NCBI GenBank assembly: GCA_050251735.1
Contig: JBFWMF010000004.1
Span: forward strand, 1-64,000
Reading direction: 5' to 3'
Source: Desulfitobacterium sp050251735
GTDB taxonomy: Bacteria > Bacillota > Desulfitobacteriia > Desulfitobacteriales > Desulfitobacteriaceae
Length of the DNA: 64,000 bases
Made by a program: the position numbers and the translations under genes. The first letter of the stretch is position 1. Each line of letters starts with the position of its first letter. The notes under the pieces are model-generated. The model was given only the letters and a program-made list of their open reading frames with translations, had not been told where the DNA came from and made no database searches. Shown in pieces: positions 9,037 to 17,662 of the stretch.

Positions 9037-9927
9037 TTATTCGACCTCCTTTCCAGACTGACTCTTGAGTAGGGGGAAGCCCAACTTTTCTCTCTGTTCA
9101 ACATAAGCATGAGCACAAAGACGAGCTAAATTGCGCACCCGAGCAATATAACCGGTCCGTTCCGTGACGCTGATTGCCCCGCGAGCATCCAGAAGGTTAA
9201 AGGTATGAGAACACTTCAGAACATAATCATAAGCGGGAAGCACTAAACCCTTTTCAACAACACGGATGGCTTCCTTCTCGTACATATCAAACCAAACCTG
9301 CAGCGCTTCCACATCGGCGGCCTCGAAGTTGTAATGGGAATAATCGATTTCGTTTTGCAGATAGATATCGCCATAAGTGATATCACCTACATATTCAATA
9401 TCGTAGACACTCTCTTTGTTTTGAATATACATAGCTAGACGCTCTAAACCATAGGTGATCTCAGAGCAAACGGGTTTACAGTCGATCCCTCCGCATTGTT
9501 GGAAGTAGGTGAACTGGGTGACTTCCATGCCATCCAACCAGACCTCCCAACCTAAACCCCAAGCACCTAAGGTTGGTGATTCCCAGTTATCTTCGACAAA
9601 GCGAATATCATGCTCTTTCGGGTTGATTCCAAGGCGCTCTAAGCTTTGCAGATAAAGCTCTTGGATATTGTCCGGGGAAGGCTTAATGATGACTTGATAT
9701 TGAAAATAATGCTGTAAACGGTTCGGATTCTCCCCGTAGCGCCCATCAGTGGGACGACGGGAGGGTTCGATATACGCCACTTTCCATGGTTCAGGCCCTA
9801 AGGCTTTCAAAAAGGTATTGGGGTTAAAGGTCCCCGCTCCTTTTTCCATATCATACGGCTGGGCAATGATGCAGCCTTGTTCTCCCCAAAATTGATTCAG
9901 GGAAAGAATCATGTCCTGAAATTTCAT
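9037..9927 (-). CDS. glyQ: Glycyl-tRNA synthetase alpha subunit
   Basis: A 296-residue catalytic alpha chain, the family's usual length. The class II aminoacylation core is recognisable from QDMILSLNQFWGEQGCIIAQ at residues 4-23, with EPSRRPTDGRYGENPNR near 55-71 and CGGIDCKPV near 145. It activates glycine and pairs with the product of glyS directly downstream. The first base of the coding region lies about 90 bases after the leader terminator of the T-box, so read-through at that terminator sets its expression. Confidence 0.97.
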   Translation of the reverse strand: MKFQDMILSLNQFWGEQGCIIAQPYDMEKGAGTFNPNTFLKALGPEPWKVAYIEPSRRPTDGRYGENPNRLQHYFQYQVIIKPSPDNIQELYLQSLERLGINPKEHDIRFVEDNWESPTLGAWGLGWEVWLDGMEVTQFTYFQQCGGIDCKPVCSEITYGLERLAMYIQNKESVYDIEYVGDITYGDIYLQNEIDYSHYNFEAADVEALQVWFDMYEKEAIRVVEKGLVLPAYDYVLKCSHTFNLLDARGAISVTERTGYIARVRNLARLCAHAYVEQREKLGFPLLKSQSGKEVE

Positions 9928-10013
9928 AATATACCTCCCACTAAAAATTTGTTATCGCTAAAGAAAACCTAGCTGGTGCGCAATTGTTAGTCTTTGGCAA
10001 TGGCGGTAAAAAA

Positions 10014-10231
10014 AACAAAACTCTCGTCCCTGTAGCATCCTGCTACAGGGACGAGAGTATTCTTCCCGCGGTTCCACCCTGCTTGATCCCGCTCCGGGAT
10101 CCGCCTTAATTAAAATACACTCCAAGTGCCCCGATTCGCTTACCCGTTTGGCTTCCACCCTTCCAAACTCTCTTGAGGGATATTCGAATCTTCCTCTTAT
10201 CATCGCACAAATAGAATTCAATTTGGAAATA
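10014..10231 (-). promoter_or_regulatory. Glycine T-box leader of glyQS
   Basis: The minus-strand leader contains the diagnostic T-box core GGGTGGAACCGCGG at about 10067-10080, followed by an 18-bp perfect terminator hairpin and a T run. The bulge reads TGGA, which pairs with a tRNA 3' end UCCA; the U discriminator is that of tRNA-Gly and fits the gene it controls. Upstream sequence folds around GATTCG / CGAATC arms as Stem I. I could not assign the specifier codon with certainty; a Gly codon within the segment cgggta is the likeliest choice. Uncharged tRNA-Gly should stabilise the antiterminator and turn glyQS on. Confidence 0.93.
10020..10058 (-). terminator. T-box terminator hairpin
   Basis: Two perfectly complementary 18-base arms (10020-10037 and 10041-10058) with a 3-base loop, followed on the minus strand by a T-rich run. 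This is the regulated terminator of the glycine T-box. Confidence 0.92.
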
Positions 10232-10260
10232 ATTATAGTACGGTCTATACTTTTTGTCAA
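10232..10260 (-). promoter_or_regulatory. Sigma-A promoter of the glyQS T-box transcript
   Basis: TTGACA (10255-10260) and TATAAT (10232-10237) on the minus strand, separated by exactly 17 bp, a full consensus match. It places the transcription start near 10225, just upstream of the T-box Stem I. Confidence 0.93.
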
Positions 10261-10388
10261 TCTATGCAGTCTTGCAGAGGTTTAGCTCATGTTTTTCAAA
10301 CTATGAAGCTATGGAGTTATGAAGTTATTAAGTTATACCCACTTCTCGGATAAGACTCTTTAGATATAACTACTCTTAATACTAAAAG

Positions 10389-10429
10389 CACAAAACCGTT
10401 TCCGGCTTTAGCCCAAAAACGGTTTTGTG
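10389..10429 (-). terminator. Terminator of the molybdoenzyme operon
   Basis: Arms cacaaaaccgttt and aaacggttttgtg (13 bp, perfect) close a loop that can itself form ggc/gcc. It lies just after the NrfD-type gene. The following T run is weak, so the end of the stem provides most of the U tract. Confidence 0.7.
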
Positions 10430-10445
10430 TCCCTAAGAGATCTAA

Positions 10446-11345
10446 TTATAACATCTGCCCAGAAAAGACAATGAAGTAACGAAGGCATAAACCTCCAACT
10501 ATAACTGCCCCATAAACGGGCAGAACCCAATGGCGATCCTTGATCATGCCGTAGACCGACAAGACCAGAGGCAACACCAAGCCAATCATCATTACACCAA
10601 TCCAGAACAGATTTGCCATGGTACCGGTAAAGTAGAGTGGATTTACGGATAGATATAATGCCGTCAGTAGAATAATCTCCAGTACAATCAAAACAGCATC
10701 TACTTTTTTGTAAAGTCCTAAGCCTTCTTCTTTAGCTGCACCGATCAAGGTTGCTGCCAAACCAGTGGATACTCCCGATATTAAGAACAGAACTGCTAGA
10801 AAAGGAACCCCCTCTAAACCAAGGAAAGGAACCGACCACAATGCATTGGTTGAAACCGCTGAAAGAAGAAACCCAGTGTACGTTGTCGTACTCAAGGCCA
10901 GCACTGCTCCCAGAAGCGCCACCGGCTTCCTTAAGGCGGAAAACTTTCCGGCCAGCTTCGCTATGGTTGCGCCTAGGCCTCCTTTTGACTTGAGGGAGCC
11001 CCCCCAAACAAGAAAGGCGTAAATAAAGGCAAAGGTTACAAAGGTCGAAATGATAAAGGTTCCAATGGACATAACTGAGTGAGTATTAACATAGATCAAA
11101 AGCTTCCAAAAGGTCAAAGGCTTACTGAGGTCCACTACCAGCAGCCCCAATCCGAGCACTATGGCGATCGGTGCAATCAGGGCACCCGATTTAATGAGTT
11201 GTTCCGAACGATTCTTGTTAAATAGATCCGTTAGAGAAGCCGTCAAAAATCCTCCTCCGGCAATACCCGCTAAGAACAAGTACAATGCAATCATCCCCGC
11301 CCAGGGAAGGTGTTCTTGAATTGGCATACCCCATGTAATATCCAT
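10446..11345 (-). CDS. NrfD/PsrC-family membrane anchor subunit of a molybdopterin reductase
   Basis: A 299-residue protein with about eight predicted transmembrane helices; the first follows the short N-terminus at LPWAGMIALYLFLAGIAGG. It resembles the NrfD/PsrC/DmsC class of quinol-binding anchors that pass electrons from menaquinol to a periplasmic FeS subunit. It is the last gene of a four-gene operon, two bases downstream of the FeS subunit. In this setting it should attach the reductase to the membrane and oxidise menaquinol. Family membership is clear. The electron-acceptor specificity of the whole enzyme cannot be read from this subunit. Confidence 0.88.
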   Translation of the reverse strand: MDITWGMPIQEHLPWAGMIALYLFLAGIAGGGFLTASLTDLFNKNRSEQLIKSGALIAPIAIVLGLGLLVVDLSKPLTFWKLLIYVNTHSVMSIGTFIISTFVTFAFIYAFLVWGGSLKSKGGLGATIAKLAGKFSALRKPVALLGAVLALSTTTYTGFLLSAVSTNALWSVPFLGLEGVPFLAVLFLISGVSTGLAATLIGAAKEEGLGLYKKVDAVLIVLEIILLTALYLSVNPLYFTGTMANLFWIGVMMIGLVLPLVLSVYGMIKDRHWVLPVYGAVIVGGLCLRYFIVFSGQML

Positions 11346-11346
11346 G

Positions 11347-11919
11347 TTATCTCACCACCCCATCATAAATATAATAAATACTAGGCTGTGTTCCAAGTTC
11401 TCCCTTGCGGAACTCCGCCTTACTCTTTGCCAGAATTTTTGCCACATCACTCTCCGGATCATTGACATCACCAAAACTTAATGACCCTCCCACACAGGTC
11501 GTAACACATGCTGGTTTAAGACCCTGAGATACCCTTTCTTCAAAACAAAACGTACATTTATCTGCCGCACCCGTATCTGCATTGATAAAACGTGCGTCAT
11601 AAGGACAAGCCGTTAGGCAATATTTACATCCAACACACTTATTCGGATCAATCATCACAAGTCCATTCTCATCGTAATGTGATGCTTTTGTAGGACAAAC
11701 ATCGACACATGGGGCGTTTTGGCACATCTGACATGCTTCTTTACCGAAATGCATGGTGACATTCGGATAGGTTCCCGTAGGACCAAAGGCCGGAGACATG
11801 GTTCTATATTGTCCATCCGGAACGTTATTTTGAAATTTGCAGGCTACCGTACAGGCCTGACATCCAATACACTTTGCAATTTCTATGACCATACCGTAAT
11901 GCTTAGCCAACTTAATCAT
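11347..11919 (-). CDS. Four-cluster ferredoxin-type subunit of a molybdopterin reductase (DmsB/PhsB/PsrB-like)
   Basis: A 190-residue electron-transfer subunit with four groups of cysteines that bind [4Fe-4S] clusters: CIGCQACTVAC near 17-27, CQMCQNAPCVDVC near 63-75, CVGCKYCLTAC near 95-105, and CTFC with CVTTC near 122-141. This is the pattern of DmsB, PhsB and PsrB. It has no signal peptide, as expected for a subunit that hitch-hikes through the Tat pathway with the catalytic chain. The gene overlaps the TorD-like chaperone gene by 8 bp and is followed by the membrane anchor. Confidence 0.93.
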   Translation of the reverse strand: MIKLAKHYGMVIEIAKCIGCQACTVACKFQNNVPDGQYRTMSPAFGPTGTYPNVTMHFGKEACQMCQNAPCVDVCPTKASHYDENGLVMIDPNKCVGCKYCLTACPYDARFINADTGAADKCTFCFEERVSQGLKPACVTTCVGGSLSFGDVNDPESDVAKILAKSKAEFRKGELGTQPSIYYIYDGVVR

Positions 11920-12490
11920 CCTTTCCTTCCAAATTTAATTGCCATAGTTCCAATAATTTAGCAGCACTTGAATAGATCGGTCGCTTGCGTTCAATAATCA
12001 GGGGCAGAAGTTTAGCGAGGAATGTCCTTAAGTGCTTTTCTTCAAAGTCAATCCGTTCCTTCGTTCTAGAATCTCGGGCCAATAATGCCAAGAATTCAAG
12101 CTCAACTGCCAGATGATCGGGCAGTTCCTTGCCTTCTGCGCTGACTTCATAACCGCAGGCTCGGTAGAACTCTCTTACCAATTCCGCCTCTTTTCCCAGT
12201 ATTAATCCATGATCAGAAACATGAACCGAGGCATAAGGAGCTGCCTCAACATCTCCGACCTCAAACAGCGGAATGTAGTGTTCCCATAACACGTCGACAC
12301 GTTGACTAGCCAAGGGGAATTTTCGACAAAACTCTTCAATTTCCTCGATATATACTTTACCCTCAGGGATTTCCTCCCACCACAAATCAATAAGCTCCTC
12401 AAGATGACCAGCAACTTCCTGGTGAGGTCTGGAAAATATCCCTGCAAAAGATAAGTATAATTCTGCTGTATTACTCAATGCACTCCCCAC
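11912..12490 (-). CDS. TorD/DmsD-family molybdoenzyme chaperone
   Basis: A 192-residue, mostly helical, acidic protein of the TorD family, whose members bind Tat signal peptides and hold apo-molybdoenzymes for cofactor loading in the cytoplasm. Recognisable elements are YLSFAGIFSRPH near 12-23, LPDHLAVELEFLALLA near 124-139 and LRTFLAKLLPLI near 154-165. It lies between the catalytic and FeS genes. The first codon is GTG; an alternative TTG start four codons later has a better placed GGTGGGGAG ribosome-binding site, so the exact N-terminus is uncertain. Confidence 0.85.
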   Translation of the reverse strand: MGSALSNTAELYLSFAGIFSRPHQEVAGHLEELIDLWWEEIPEGKVYIEEIEEFCRKFPLASQRVDVLWEHYIPLFEVGDVEAAPYASVHVSDHGLILGKEAELVREFYRACGYEVSAEGKELPDHLAVELEFLALLARDSRTKERIDFEEKHLRTFLAKLLPLIIERKRPIYSSAAKLLELWQLNLEGKDD

Positions 12491-12523
12491 CTTTGCCTGC
12501 TCCTTTTACCCGGGAGCTGAACC

Positions 12524-14767
12524 TTATGCCTTTTTAAGAGTTACAAAAGTCGTAGATGTGACGACGTTGCCTACTTCGCCAACAACGTTATCTATAAGCT
12601 TATTGACATTAATCCCTTTACCATAGGCTCTCTTCATCTCAGGGGATATACGTCCAAATCCATGATAAGCAAATACTGTATCCGGCCGTATTCCTTGGGT
12701 CACCTTAGCCTTTCCTTTATGCTCATATTTTCCTGAAGAAATAACGATCTCATCTCCATCTTTTATGCCAAGCTTCTCGGCACTCTCCGGGTTGATCCAA
12801 AGGGAATTCTCTGACATCAGTTGATTAAGGATGGGAACATTTGCTGTACCGGCATTAGTATGCACAGCCACTTTTCCCTGTACAAATCGGAATTGGCCCT
12901 CCTCCGGTTGAGGATAGTGAGTGTATTGAGGGATTCCCTGTTTTGTAGCCTGTTGAACCTCTTCAGCATAGAACTCGATTTTTTTACTAGGTTTAGCGAT
13001 TAAGTTTTCCAAAGAGGCTAATGGATCCTTCCGCACATAAAACGGCTTCATTCCCTCCGGCGTCCAAACGCCTTTTTCCTTCATTTGTTCTAGAGTTATT
13101 CCCGCGGGGGTTAATTGTTGATTAATATAATCATCAATGGTTTCATAGGGGAAATACTGACCTATGCCCATGGTTTCACCGAGTTCTTTGTAAATCTGCC
13201 AAGCTGGTTTAGTATCAGGATAAACTAACGGAACCGCCGCCTGGCGAATAACATATTTCGGCGTTAAAGCTGACATATCATAGATTTGCTCGGACCGTTC
13301 CAAATACGTGCATTCGGGAAGGATCACATCGGCATACATCGCTGTGTCCGTCATGTAAAGATCACATACCACCAACAGATCCAATTTCTTTAAGGCTTCA
13401 ACGATTCTTTCACTTTCCGTTATACTGATCACAGGGTTAAATCGATGGACGAACCAACCCTTAATTGGATAAGGCTTTTCTGTAAGAATAGACTCGACTA
13501 TTTGCCCGACAGCACCATCACCCTCTGGGATGATTTGCCCCGGCACTCCTTTTATCCCGGTACCATCGATTCTACTGGTGATCGGTTTGGGAAATTCCGG
13601 TTGGCTTACGGCGCCAAGGGGTTTAGCATAGCCGGTCATCTCTGGGAATCGGTTGGTTACTCCGGCATTTTTTACGCGGTAGTAACCTCCCGGAACTTCA
13701 AAGTTGCCCATCATCATATTAACGATCATGATAGCTCTGCGGAGTTGATAATCATTCGGTGTAAGTCCTGTCCGCCAACCGAATTCTATCAGTGCGTTGG
13801 GGCAAGCTTCCGCAAACTCACGTGTCACTCTAATGATGGTGTCCTTGGGAATTCCGGTTTCTTGTTCCGCCCATTCCGGTGTCTTATCTTTAACGGCCTC
13901 TTTCCATTGCTCGAAGCCTGATGTATACCGTTCGACAAACTCTTTGTCATAAAGTTCTTCGTTAATAAGGATATTCGCCATGGCCATAACAAAGGCTAAG
14001 TCTGTTGCTCCCTTGATAGGCAGCCATTCCCCCTTGGTTGCAGTGACATTAAGCCGAGGATCAAGCGAGACAATCTTTGCCCCTTTAGCAAGGGCTTTCA
14101 TTATCCCTCGGGTCTGGGCAATATGAATGCCTTCTAGCCAGTTGCGGCCGAAAGAAATGATATATTTTGCATTAGCATAATCAGCGGCAATCATTTCCAC
14201 TCCAAACATACTATCCAAAGCCACCGAGCGTGTCATAGGGCAGGTTGCTTCATGAGAAAATATATTGGGACTGCCAATTCCCTTGCCGATAGCGCGGAAA
14301 AACACATCATGAGGCCCTTTGCGGCTAGCAAAAGCAATTTCTTCGCTACCATAGGTCGTTTGAATTGCTTTTACTTTTTCTGCAATATAGGTATAGGCTT
14401 CGTCCCAAGACACTTCCTTATATTTTCCAGTTCCTCGATCACCTGTTCTAATCATCGGTTTCTTAAGCCTTTGCGGGTCATACAATAATGAAGGCCCTGA
14501 ATTTCCTCGGGCACAAATGACCCCTCCGAACCCTGAATCATTAGGATTCCCCTCTATTTTTGTGACTTTCCCATTAGAAACCTTGACTGCGATCGGACAC
14601 TGATTACGGCACATTTCACAGGCAGAAAAAATGGTAGCTTCATCAGTAGTTTCTGTAGCAAGAGCCGTCTTCGGTGAAATTTTATTCAGGGCACCAAAAC
14701 TACCCACAGTGATGGCTGTCCCTCCTGCGCCATAAAGTGAATATTTTAAAAACTCTCTCCTTTTCAC
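12524..14767 (-). CDS. Tat-exported molybdopterin oxidoreductase, polysulfide/thiosulfate reductase-like catalytic subunit
   Basis: A 747-residue protein of the DMSO reductase superfamily. I start it at a GTG (14767) with GGAGG seven bases upstream, giving the twin-arginine motif KRREFLKYS at residues 2-10; an 18-codon upstream extension is also open. The [4Fe-4S] site CEMCRNQCPIAV is near 50-61 with its fourth Cys in CARGNSG near 85. The probable Mo-ligand Cys is in SHEATCPMTRSVA near 172-184. The C-terminal pterin-binding domain begins near 620. Chaperone, FeS and NrfD genes follow. Neighbouring TusA, YeeE and rhodanese genes point to a sulfur substrate (polysulfide, thiosulfate or tetrathionate). 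That is inference, and other oxyanions are possible. Confidence 0.87.
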   Translation of the reverse strand: MKRREFLKYSLYGAGGTAITVGSFGALNKISPKTALATETTDEATIFSACEMCRNQCPIAVKVSNGKVTKIEGNPNDSGFGGVICARGNSGPSLLYDPQRLKKPMIRTGDRGTGKYKEVSWDEAYTYIAEKVKAIQTTYGSEEIAFASRKGPHDVFFRAIGKGIGSPNIFSHEATCPMTRSVALDSMFGVEMIAADYANAKYIISFGRNWLEGIHIAQTRGIMKALAKGAKIVSLDPRLNVTATKGEWLPIKGATDLAFVMAMANILINEELYDKEFVERYTSGFEQWKEAVKDKTPEWAEQETGIPKDTIIRVTREFAEACPNALIEFGWRTGLTPNDYQLRRAIMIVNMMMGNFEVPGGYYRVKNAGVTNRFPEMTGYAKPLGAVSQPEFPKPITSRIDGTGIKGVPGQIIPEGDGAVGQIVESILTEKPYPIKGWFVHRFNPVISITESERIVEALKKLDLLVVCDLYMTDTAMYADVILPECTYLERSEQIYDMSALTPKYVIRQAAVPLVYPDTKPAWQIYKELGETMGIGQYFPYETIDDYINQQLTPAGITLEQMKEKGVWTPEGMKPFYVRKDPLASLENLIAKPSKKIEFYAEEVQQATKQGIPQYTHYPQPEEGQFRFVQGKVAVHTNAGTANVPILNQLMSENSLWINPESAEKLGIKDGDEIVISSGKYEHKGKAKVTQGIRPDTVFAYHGFGRISPEMKRAYGKGINVNKLIDNVVGEVGNVVTSTTFVTLKKA

Positions 14768-14935
14768 TTCTCTTCCCTCCAAATCTATAATATTGGTGAT
14801 TAGCATTGATATTATTTTCACATAACTTTATAAATATTACTATAGTTGAGCTCATCGCAACTACTTATAACCTCATAACGAACTTTTATACTATTAAGAA
14901 TCTTACTTTAGGTGAATTTTTAACTTCATCTAACC

Positions 14936-14977
14936 AAAATGCGATTTCATCTACCCAAAATGCGATTTATGGTGTAA
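14936..14977. repeat. Tandem 21-bp direct repeat in the divergent LysR/reductase promoter region
   Basis: Two copies of TCATCTAMCCAAAATGCGATT with one mismatch, abutting head to tail at 14936-14956 and 14957-14977. They lie between the reductase operon (minus) and the LysR gene (plus), about 60 bases upstream of the latter. Two turns of helix per unit makes them a plausible binding site for a dimeric regulator, perhaps the LysR protein itself. Confidence 0.75.
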
Positions 14978-15035
14978 CATTAAGTCAATGCCCTTTTGTG
15001 CTAGTCATTACAAATGTCCAAAAGGTTCTAATTCT

Positions 15036-15956
15036 ATGAGAGCGGGTGACTATTTGGACACTCATCAATTAAGAATTTTCATCGCCGTTTCAAAGTTCCA
15101 AAGCATTTCTAAAGCGGCCAAGGTCATGCATTTAAGCCAGCCTGCGGTTAGCACACATATCAAAAATTTAGAGGAATATTACAGAGGTCCATTGTTTGAG
15201 CGAACACAACAAGGCGTCTCGCTTACTAAAGCAGGGCATGTTTTTTACAACTATGCCCAACAGTTCTTAGCGCTGGAAGAAGAGATGGATCAGCAATTGG
15301 AGATTACCATGCAGCATGAAAATAACCAGATCATTGTTGGTGCAAGCACAACCATTGGTAATGTTTCACTTCCCTGTTCAATCTACCTATTTAAAGAAGA
15401 ATATCCAGAGGTGAATATTCGGCTCGAAATTGCCAATGCTGAAGAAATACTGCGCAAAGTAAAGGACGAACAAGTTGATTTTGGTGTGGCTGAACTATTT
15501 CCTGAAGCTCCAGGGATAAGCACCCATCACGTTACTTCAGATGAGTTGGTGCTGATCGTTCCACCCTCCCATCCTGCCCAATCCGATAAAATTACCCTAG
15601 AGGAATTCTTGACTCAACCTTTAATCATGCGCGAAGCGGGATCGGGTACCCATAAAGCGCTTACCCAATTTCTTGAAGCTCAGGGTTATACCTTCAAGGA
15701 TCTTAGAATAATTACTGAAATGAATACTATTGACTCCATTAAGTCAGCTGTACAAGCAGGCATGGGAGGGGCTGTTGTGCCTCGCTTGTCCGTCAAAAAG
15801 GAAATATATCAAGGATCACTTAAAGCCCTTACAGTTGAGAATATGAATATGCCCGTGAACTATAATATTCTAAAACTTAATAATCATTATTTATCTTCTA
15901 AAACCAGACAATTGATCAAGTTTCTCACGGATCCTGAAGAACGCTTCTTATGTTAG
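15036..15956 (+). CDS. LysR-family transcriptional regulator
   Basis: A 306-residue LTTR from the chosen ATG at 15036; sixteen in-frame codons upstream are open but lack a good ribosome-binding site. The N-terminal winged helix is typical (HQLRIFIAVSKFQSISKAA, then LSQPAVSTHIKNLEE). The C-terminal effector domain is of the CysB/CbbR type, with SGTHKALTQFLE in the second lobe. It is transcribed away from the molybdoenzyme operon and towards the YeeE/TusA genes, and is the only regulator in the sulfur island. LTTRs usually control the divergent neighbour, so the reductase is the likely target and a sulfur compound a plausible effector. Confidence 0.9.
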   Translation: MRAGDYLDTHQLRIFIAVSKFQSISKAAKVMHLSQPAVSTHIKNLEEYYRGPLFERTQQGVSLTKAGHVFYNYAQQFLALEEEMDQQLEITMQHENNQIIVGASTTIGNVSLPCSIYLFKEEYPEVNIRLEIANAEEILRKVKDEQVDFGVAELFPEAPGISTHHVTSDELVLIVPPSHPAQSDKITLEEFLTQPLIMREAGSGTHKALTQFLEAQGYTFKDLRIITEMNTIDSIKSAVQAGMGGAVVPRLSVKKEIYQGSLKALTVENMNMPVNYNILKLNNHYLSSKTRQLIKFLTDPEERFLC

Positions 15957-16008
15957 TAATATTTAATCAATACGAAAAGCTTTGACAATATTTAAATTGG
16001 CTTACGAT

Positions 16009-16046
16009 AAATGGAGGGAATTGCCCAAGAGCAATTCCCTCCATTT
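16009..16046. terminator. Bidirectional terminator between lysR and the YeeE operon
   Basis: Perfect 15-bp arms (aaatggagggaattg / caattccctccattt) around an 8-base loop, between two convergent genes. The stem ends provide short A/T tracts on both strands. Confidence 0.8.
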
Positions 16047-16060
16047 GTCGCGCATTTGTA

Positions 16061-16552
16061 TTACATTAAAAATCTTAATAATACTTTCGACCCAAGCCAA
16101 GTTCCAATAAACACTGCAACAGCGAAAATCCAGCCCGATAACGAACCCGAAGCAATACCATTGAGCACCAGACCTATGTTGCACCCGTAGGCGATACGAG
16201 CTCCATAGCCCATAAGTATCCCACCGATTAACGCCGAAATCGCAAACTTCATATCCTTAATGGGGCGAAAACGTGCCTGTGAAGCAACGAGTGTCGCCCA
16301 AAAAGCGCCCAATATCACACCTAGATTCAAATACGTCCCATCGGATAAGAACAATTGCCCAAGGGTAATATCCACGCTATTGATTATGCCAATCTTTGAC
16401 CCAATCCATACGGACCATTCCTCAATAGATGTTGTAACTCCCCAAGGCCTTTGTCTAATAACCAGAACCAATAGATTTAAAATCGCTAATACAATTGCTC
16501 CAACCCAATAGGCCCAAGGTCCCTTATAGACGATTTGCAGTTCTTTTCTCAT
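16061..16552 (-). CDS. YeeE/YedE-family transporter half (C-terminal-like part)
   Basis: A 163-residue membrane protein with about four transmembrane helices, starting at WAYWVGAIVLAILNLLVLVI. The family motif GYGARIAYGCNIG near 121-133, followed by ASGSLSGWIFA, matches the conserved Cys-containing loop of YeeE/YedE proteins. In TsuA/YeeE, conserved cysteines of this kind relay thiosulfate through the membrane. Full-length YeeE proteins are about 330-400 residues; here the protein is split into two genes with tusA between them. Gaps of 13 and 3 bases show that the three genes form one operon. A sulfur-transport role is well supported; the exact substrate is inferred. Confidence 0.88.
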   Translation of the reverse strand: MRKELQIVYKGPWAYWVGAIVLAILNLLVLVIRQRPWGVTTSIEEWSVWIGSKIGIINSVDITLGQLFLSDGTYLNLGVILGAFWATLVASQARFRPIKDMKFAISALIGGILMGYGARIAYGCNIGLVLNGIASGSLSGWIFAVAVFIGTWLGSKVLLRFLM

Positions 16553-16565
16553 AAGGCTCTCCCTC

Positions 16566-16793
16566 TTAGTGTTTCTTAGTTATTTCTAACCGCCATATCC
16601 CATTGGAAACTTCACTTTCCTCAATGTCATGTCCATGTTCACGTACCCATAAAACGATGGCCCTGCTCGTACAACTATGGTCCGTTTCCAATACTAACCG
16701 ATCGCCACATGCTATTTCTTTCAACTTACGCTGTGTTTTAATGATTGGAATGGGGCACATTTCACCCCAAATATCTAAAGTATAAGTTTTCAC
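16566..16793 (-). CDS. TusA/SirA-family sulfur carrier protein
   Basis: A 75-residue TusA-fold protein. The persulfide-carrying Cys is in the signature GEMCPIPIIKTQRKLKE at about 10-26 (Cys13). A second Cys occurs in DHSCTSR near 40, as in YeeD/TsuB-type partners of YeeE transporters. The start is GTG, with GGGAG about 11 bases upstream. It lies between the two halves of a YeeE/YedE transporter. Established work on TsuA/TsuB shows that such a TusA-like protein is needed with the transporter for thiosulfate uptake. The placement therefore suggests that it receives sulfur on the cytoplasmic side. Confidence 0.93.
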   Translation of the reverse strand: MKTYTLDIWGEMCPIPIIKTQRKLKEIACGDRLVLETDHSCTSRAIVLWVREHGHDIEESEVSNGIWRLEITKKH

Positions 16794-16796
16794 GGA

Positions 16797-17420
16797 TCAG
16801 CCAACTCCCTTTTGCTTTTGCTGCCACCAGCGAATGATTTTCCATAAAAGGAGTAGAATCAATAGCTCAGCAGCTACTGAGGCAACCCACCCTAGAGTAT
16901 CCGGAAGTGATACTCCCGGAAATTCATGAAAAATTGTCTGCCAGTAGGATACGGAGTATTTACCTAAAAATGCTCCAATGAGTAGGCCTAATAAAGCAAT
17001 CATTTGCATGGCAAACCCTTCACCAACACGCATGAGAATACCAGAAGCACAGCCCCCAGCCATAACCATACCCAATCCAAATAAGATGCCCCCAATAACG
17101 GTGTGAAAGCCGAAAGGAGTGACATACAAATTCAATGGGTAGTTAAGCATATTAGCTAAATGAAACACAATCGCAAATCCAACAATACTAATCACTAACA
17201 ATAGGATTAACGCTTCAGTTAGCTTGGTGGTGCCAACTAATAGTGGATCACGGAAAGCAGATACAAAGCAAAACCTTGATTTTTGCAAAGTAAAGCCAAT
17301 AGCTAAGCTTACTGCAAAGATCATGGTTAGTTGGATACTCACTTGAATCAATAGAAAGAACAATAACACTATAAAAAATAGAAAACCAATATTCAATTTT
17401 TTTTGTGACTTTTTTAACAT
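16797..17420 (-). CDS. YeeE/YedE-family transporter half (N-terminal-like part)
   Basis: A 207-residue membrane protein with about five or six transmembrane helices. It has an N-terminal segment GFLFFIVLLFFLLIQVSIQL near 12-31 and the conserved Cys loop LGMVMAGGCASGILMRVGEG near 115-134. A second family signature is FTLQKSRFCFVSAFRDP near 43-59. Together with the gene downstream of tusA it makes up a complete YeeE-like unit in two chains. A GAGGTCGGT ribosome-binding site precedes the ATG. The upstream terminator at 17533-17580 means that this operon has its own promoter in 17421-17530, which I could not assign firmly. Confidence 0.88.
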   Translation of the reverse strand: MLKKSQKKLNIGFLFFIVLLFFLLIQVSIQLTMIFAVSLAIGFTLQKSRFCFVSAFRDPLLVGTTKLTEALILLLVISIVGFAIVFHLANMLNYPLNLYVTPFGFHTVIGGILFGLGMVMAGGCASGILMRVGEGFAMQMIALLGLLIGAFLGKYSVSYWQTIFHEFPGVSLPDTLGWVASVAAELLILLLLWKIIRWWQQKQKGVG

Positions 17421-17532
17421 ACCGACCTCTTTTTAAAAAAGTTATTACTTAATCTTAGTTTAATACTTTCTTAAAAATAGTCAACAAATTGTGCTATAAC
17501 TAAATTATGGTTTTCTAGAACATAATGGAATT

Positions 17533-17580
17533 AAAAAGAGCGTGTCGCTCCATGCTTGAAAAACACTTTGCGGCACGCTC
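17533..17580 (-). terminator. Terminator downstream of the rhodanese genes
   Basis: On the minus strand gagcgtgccgc pairs with gcgacacgctc across a 21-base loop and is followed by TTTTT. It separates the rhodanese pair from the YeeE-TusA-YeeE operon. Confidence 0.82.
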
Positions 17581-17662
17581 CTCGTCCTTTAGGTCACACG
17601 CTCTAGGTTAACCCTAGATTCTATTTATAAACCTCTGCCATCTCTCATAGAGAGAAGATACT

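Noticed and set aside
9958..10260. 100-residue ORF on the minus strand
   Set aside because: It is a chance frame through the glycine T-box leader and its promoter.
13445..13921. 158-residue plus-strand ORF
   Set aside because: It is antisense to the molybdoenzyme catalytic gene, with no ribosome-binding site and no recognisable domain.
17421..17530. TTGACT near 17480 as promoter of the YeeE-TusA-YeeE operon
   Set aside because: A -35-like hexamer is present, but nothing close to a -10 lies at the right distance, so I did not list it.
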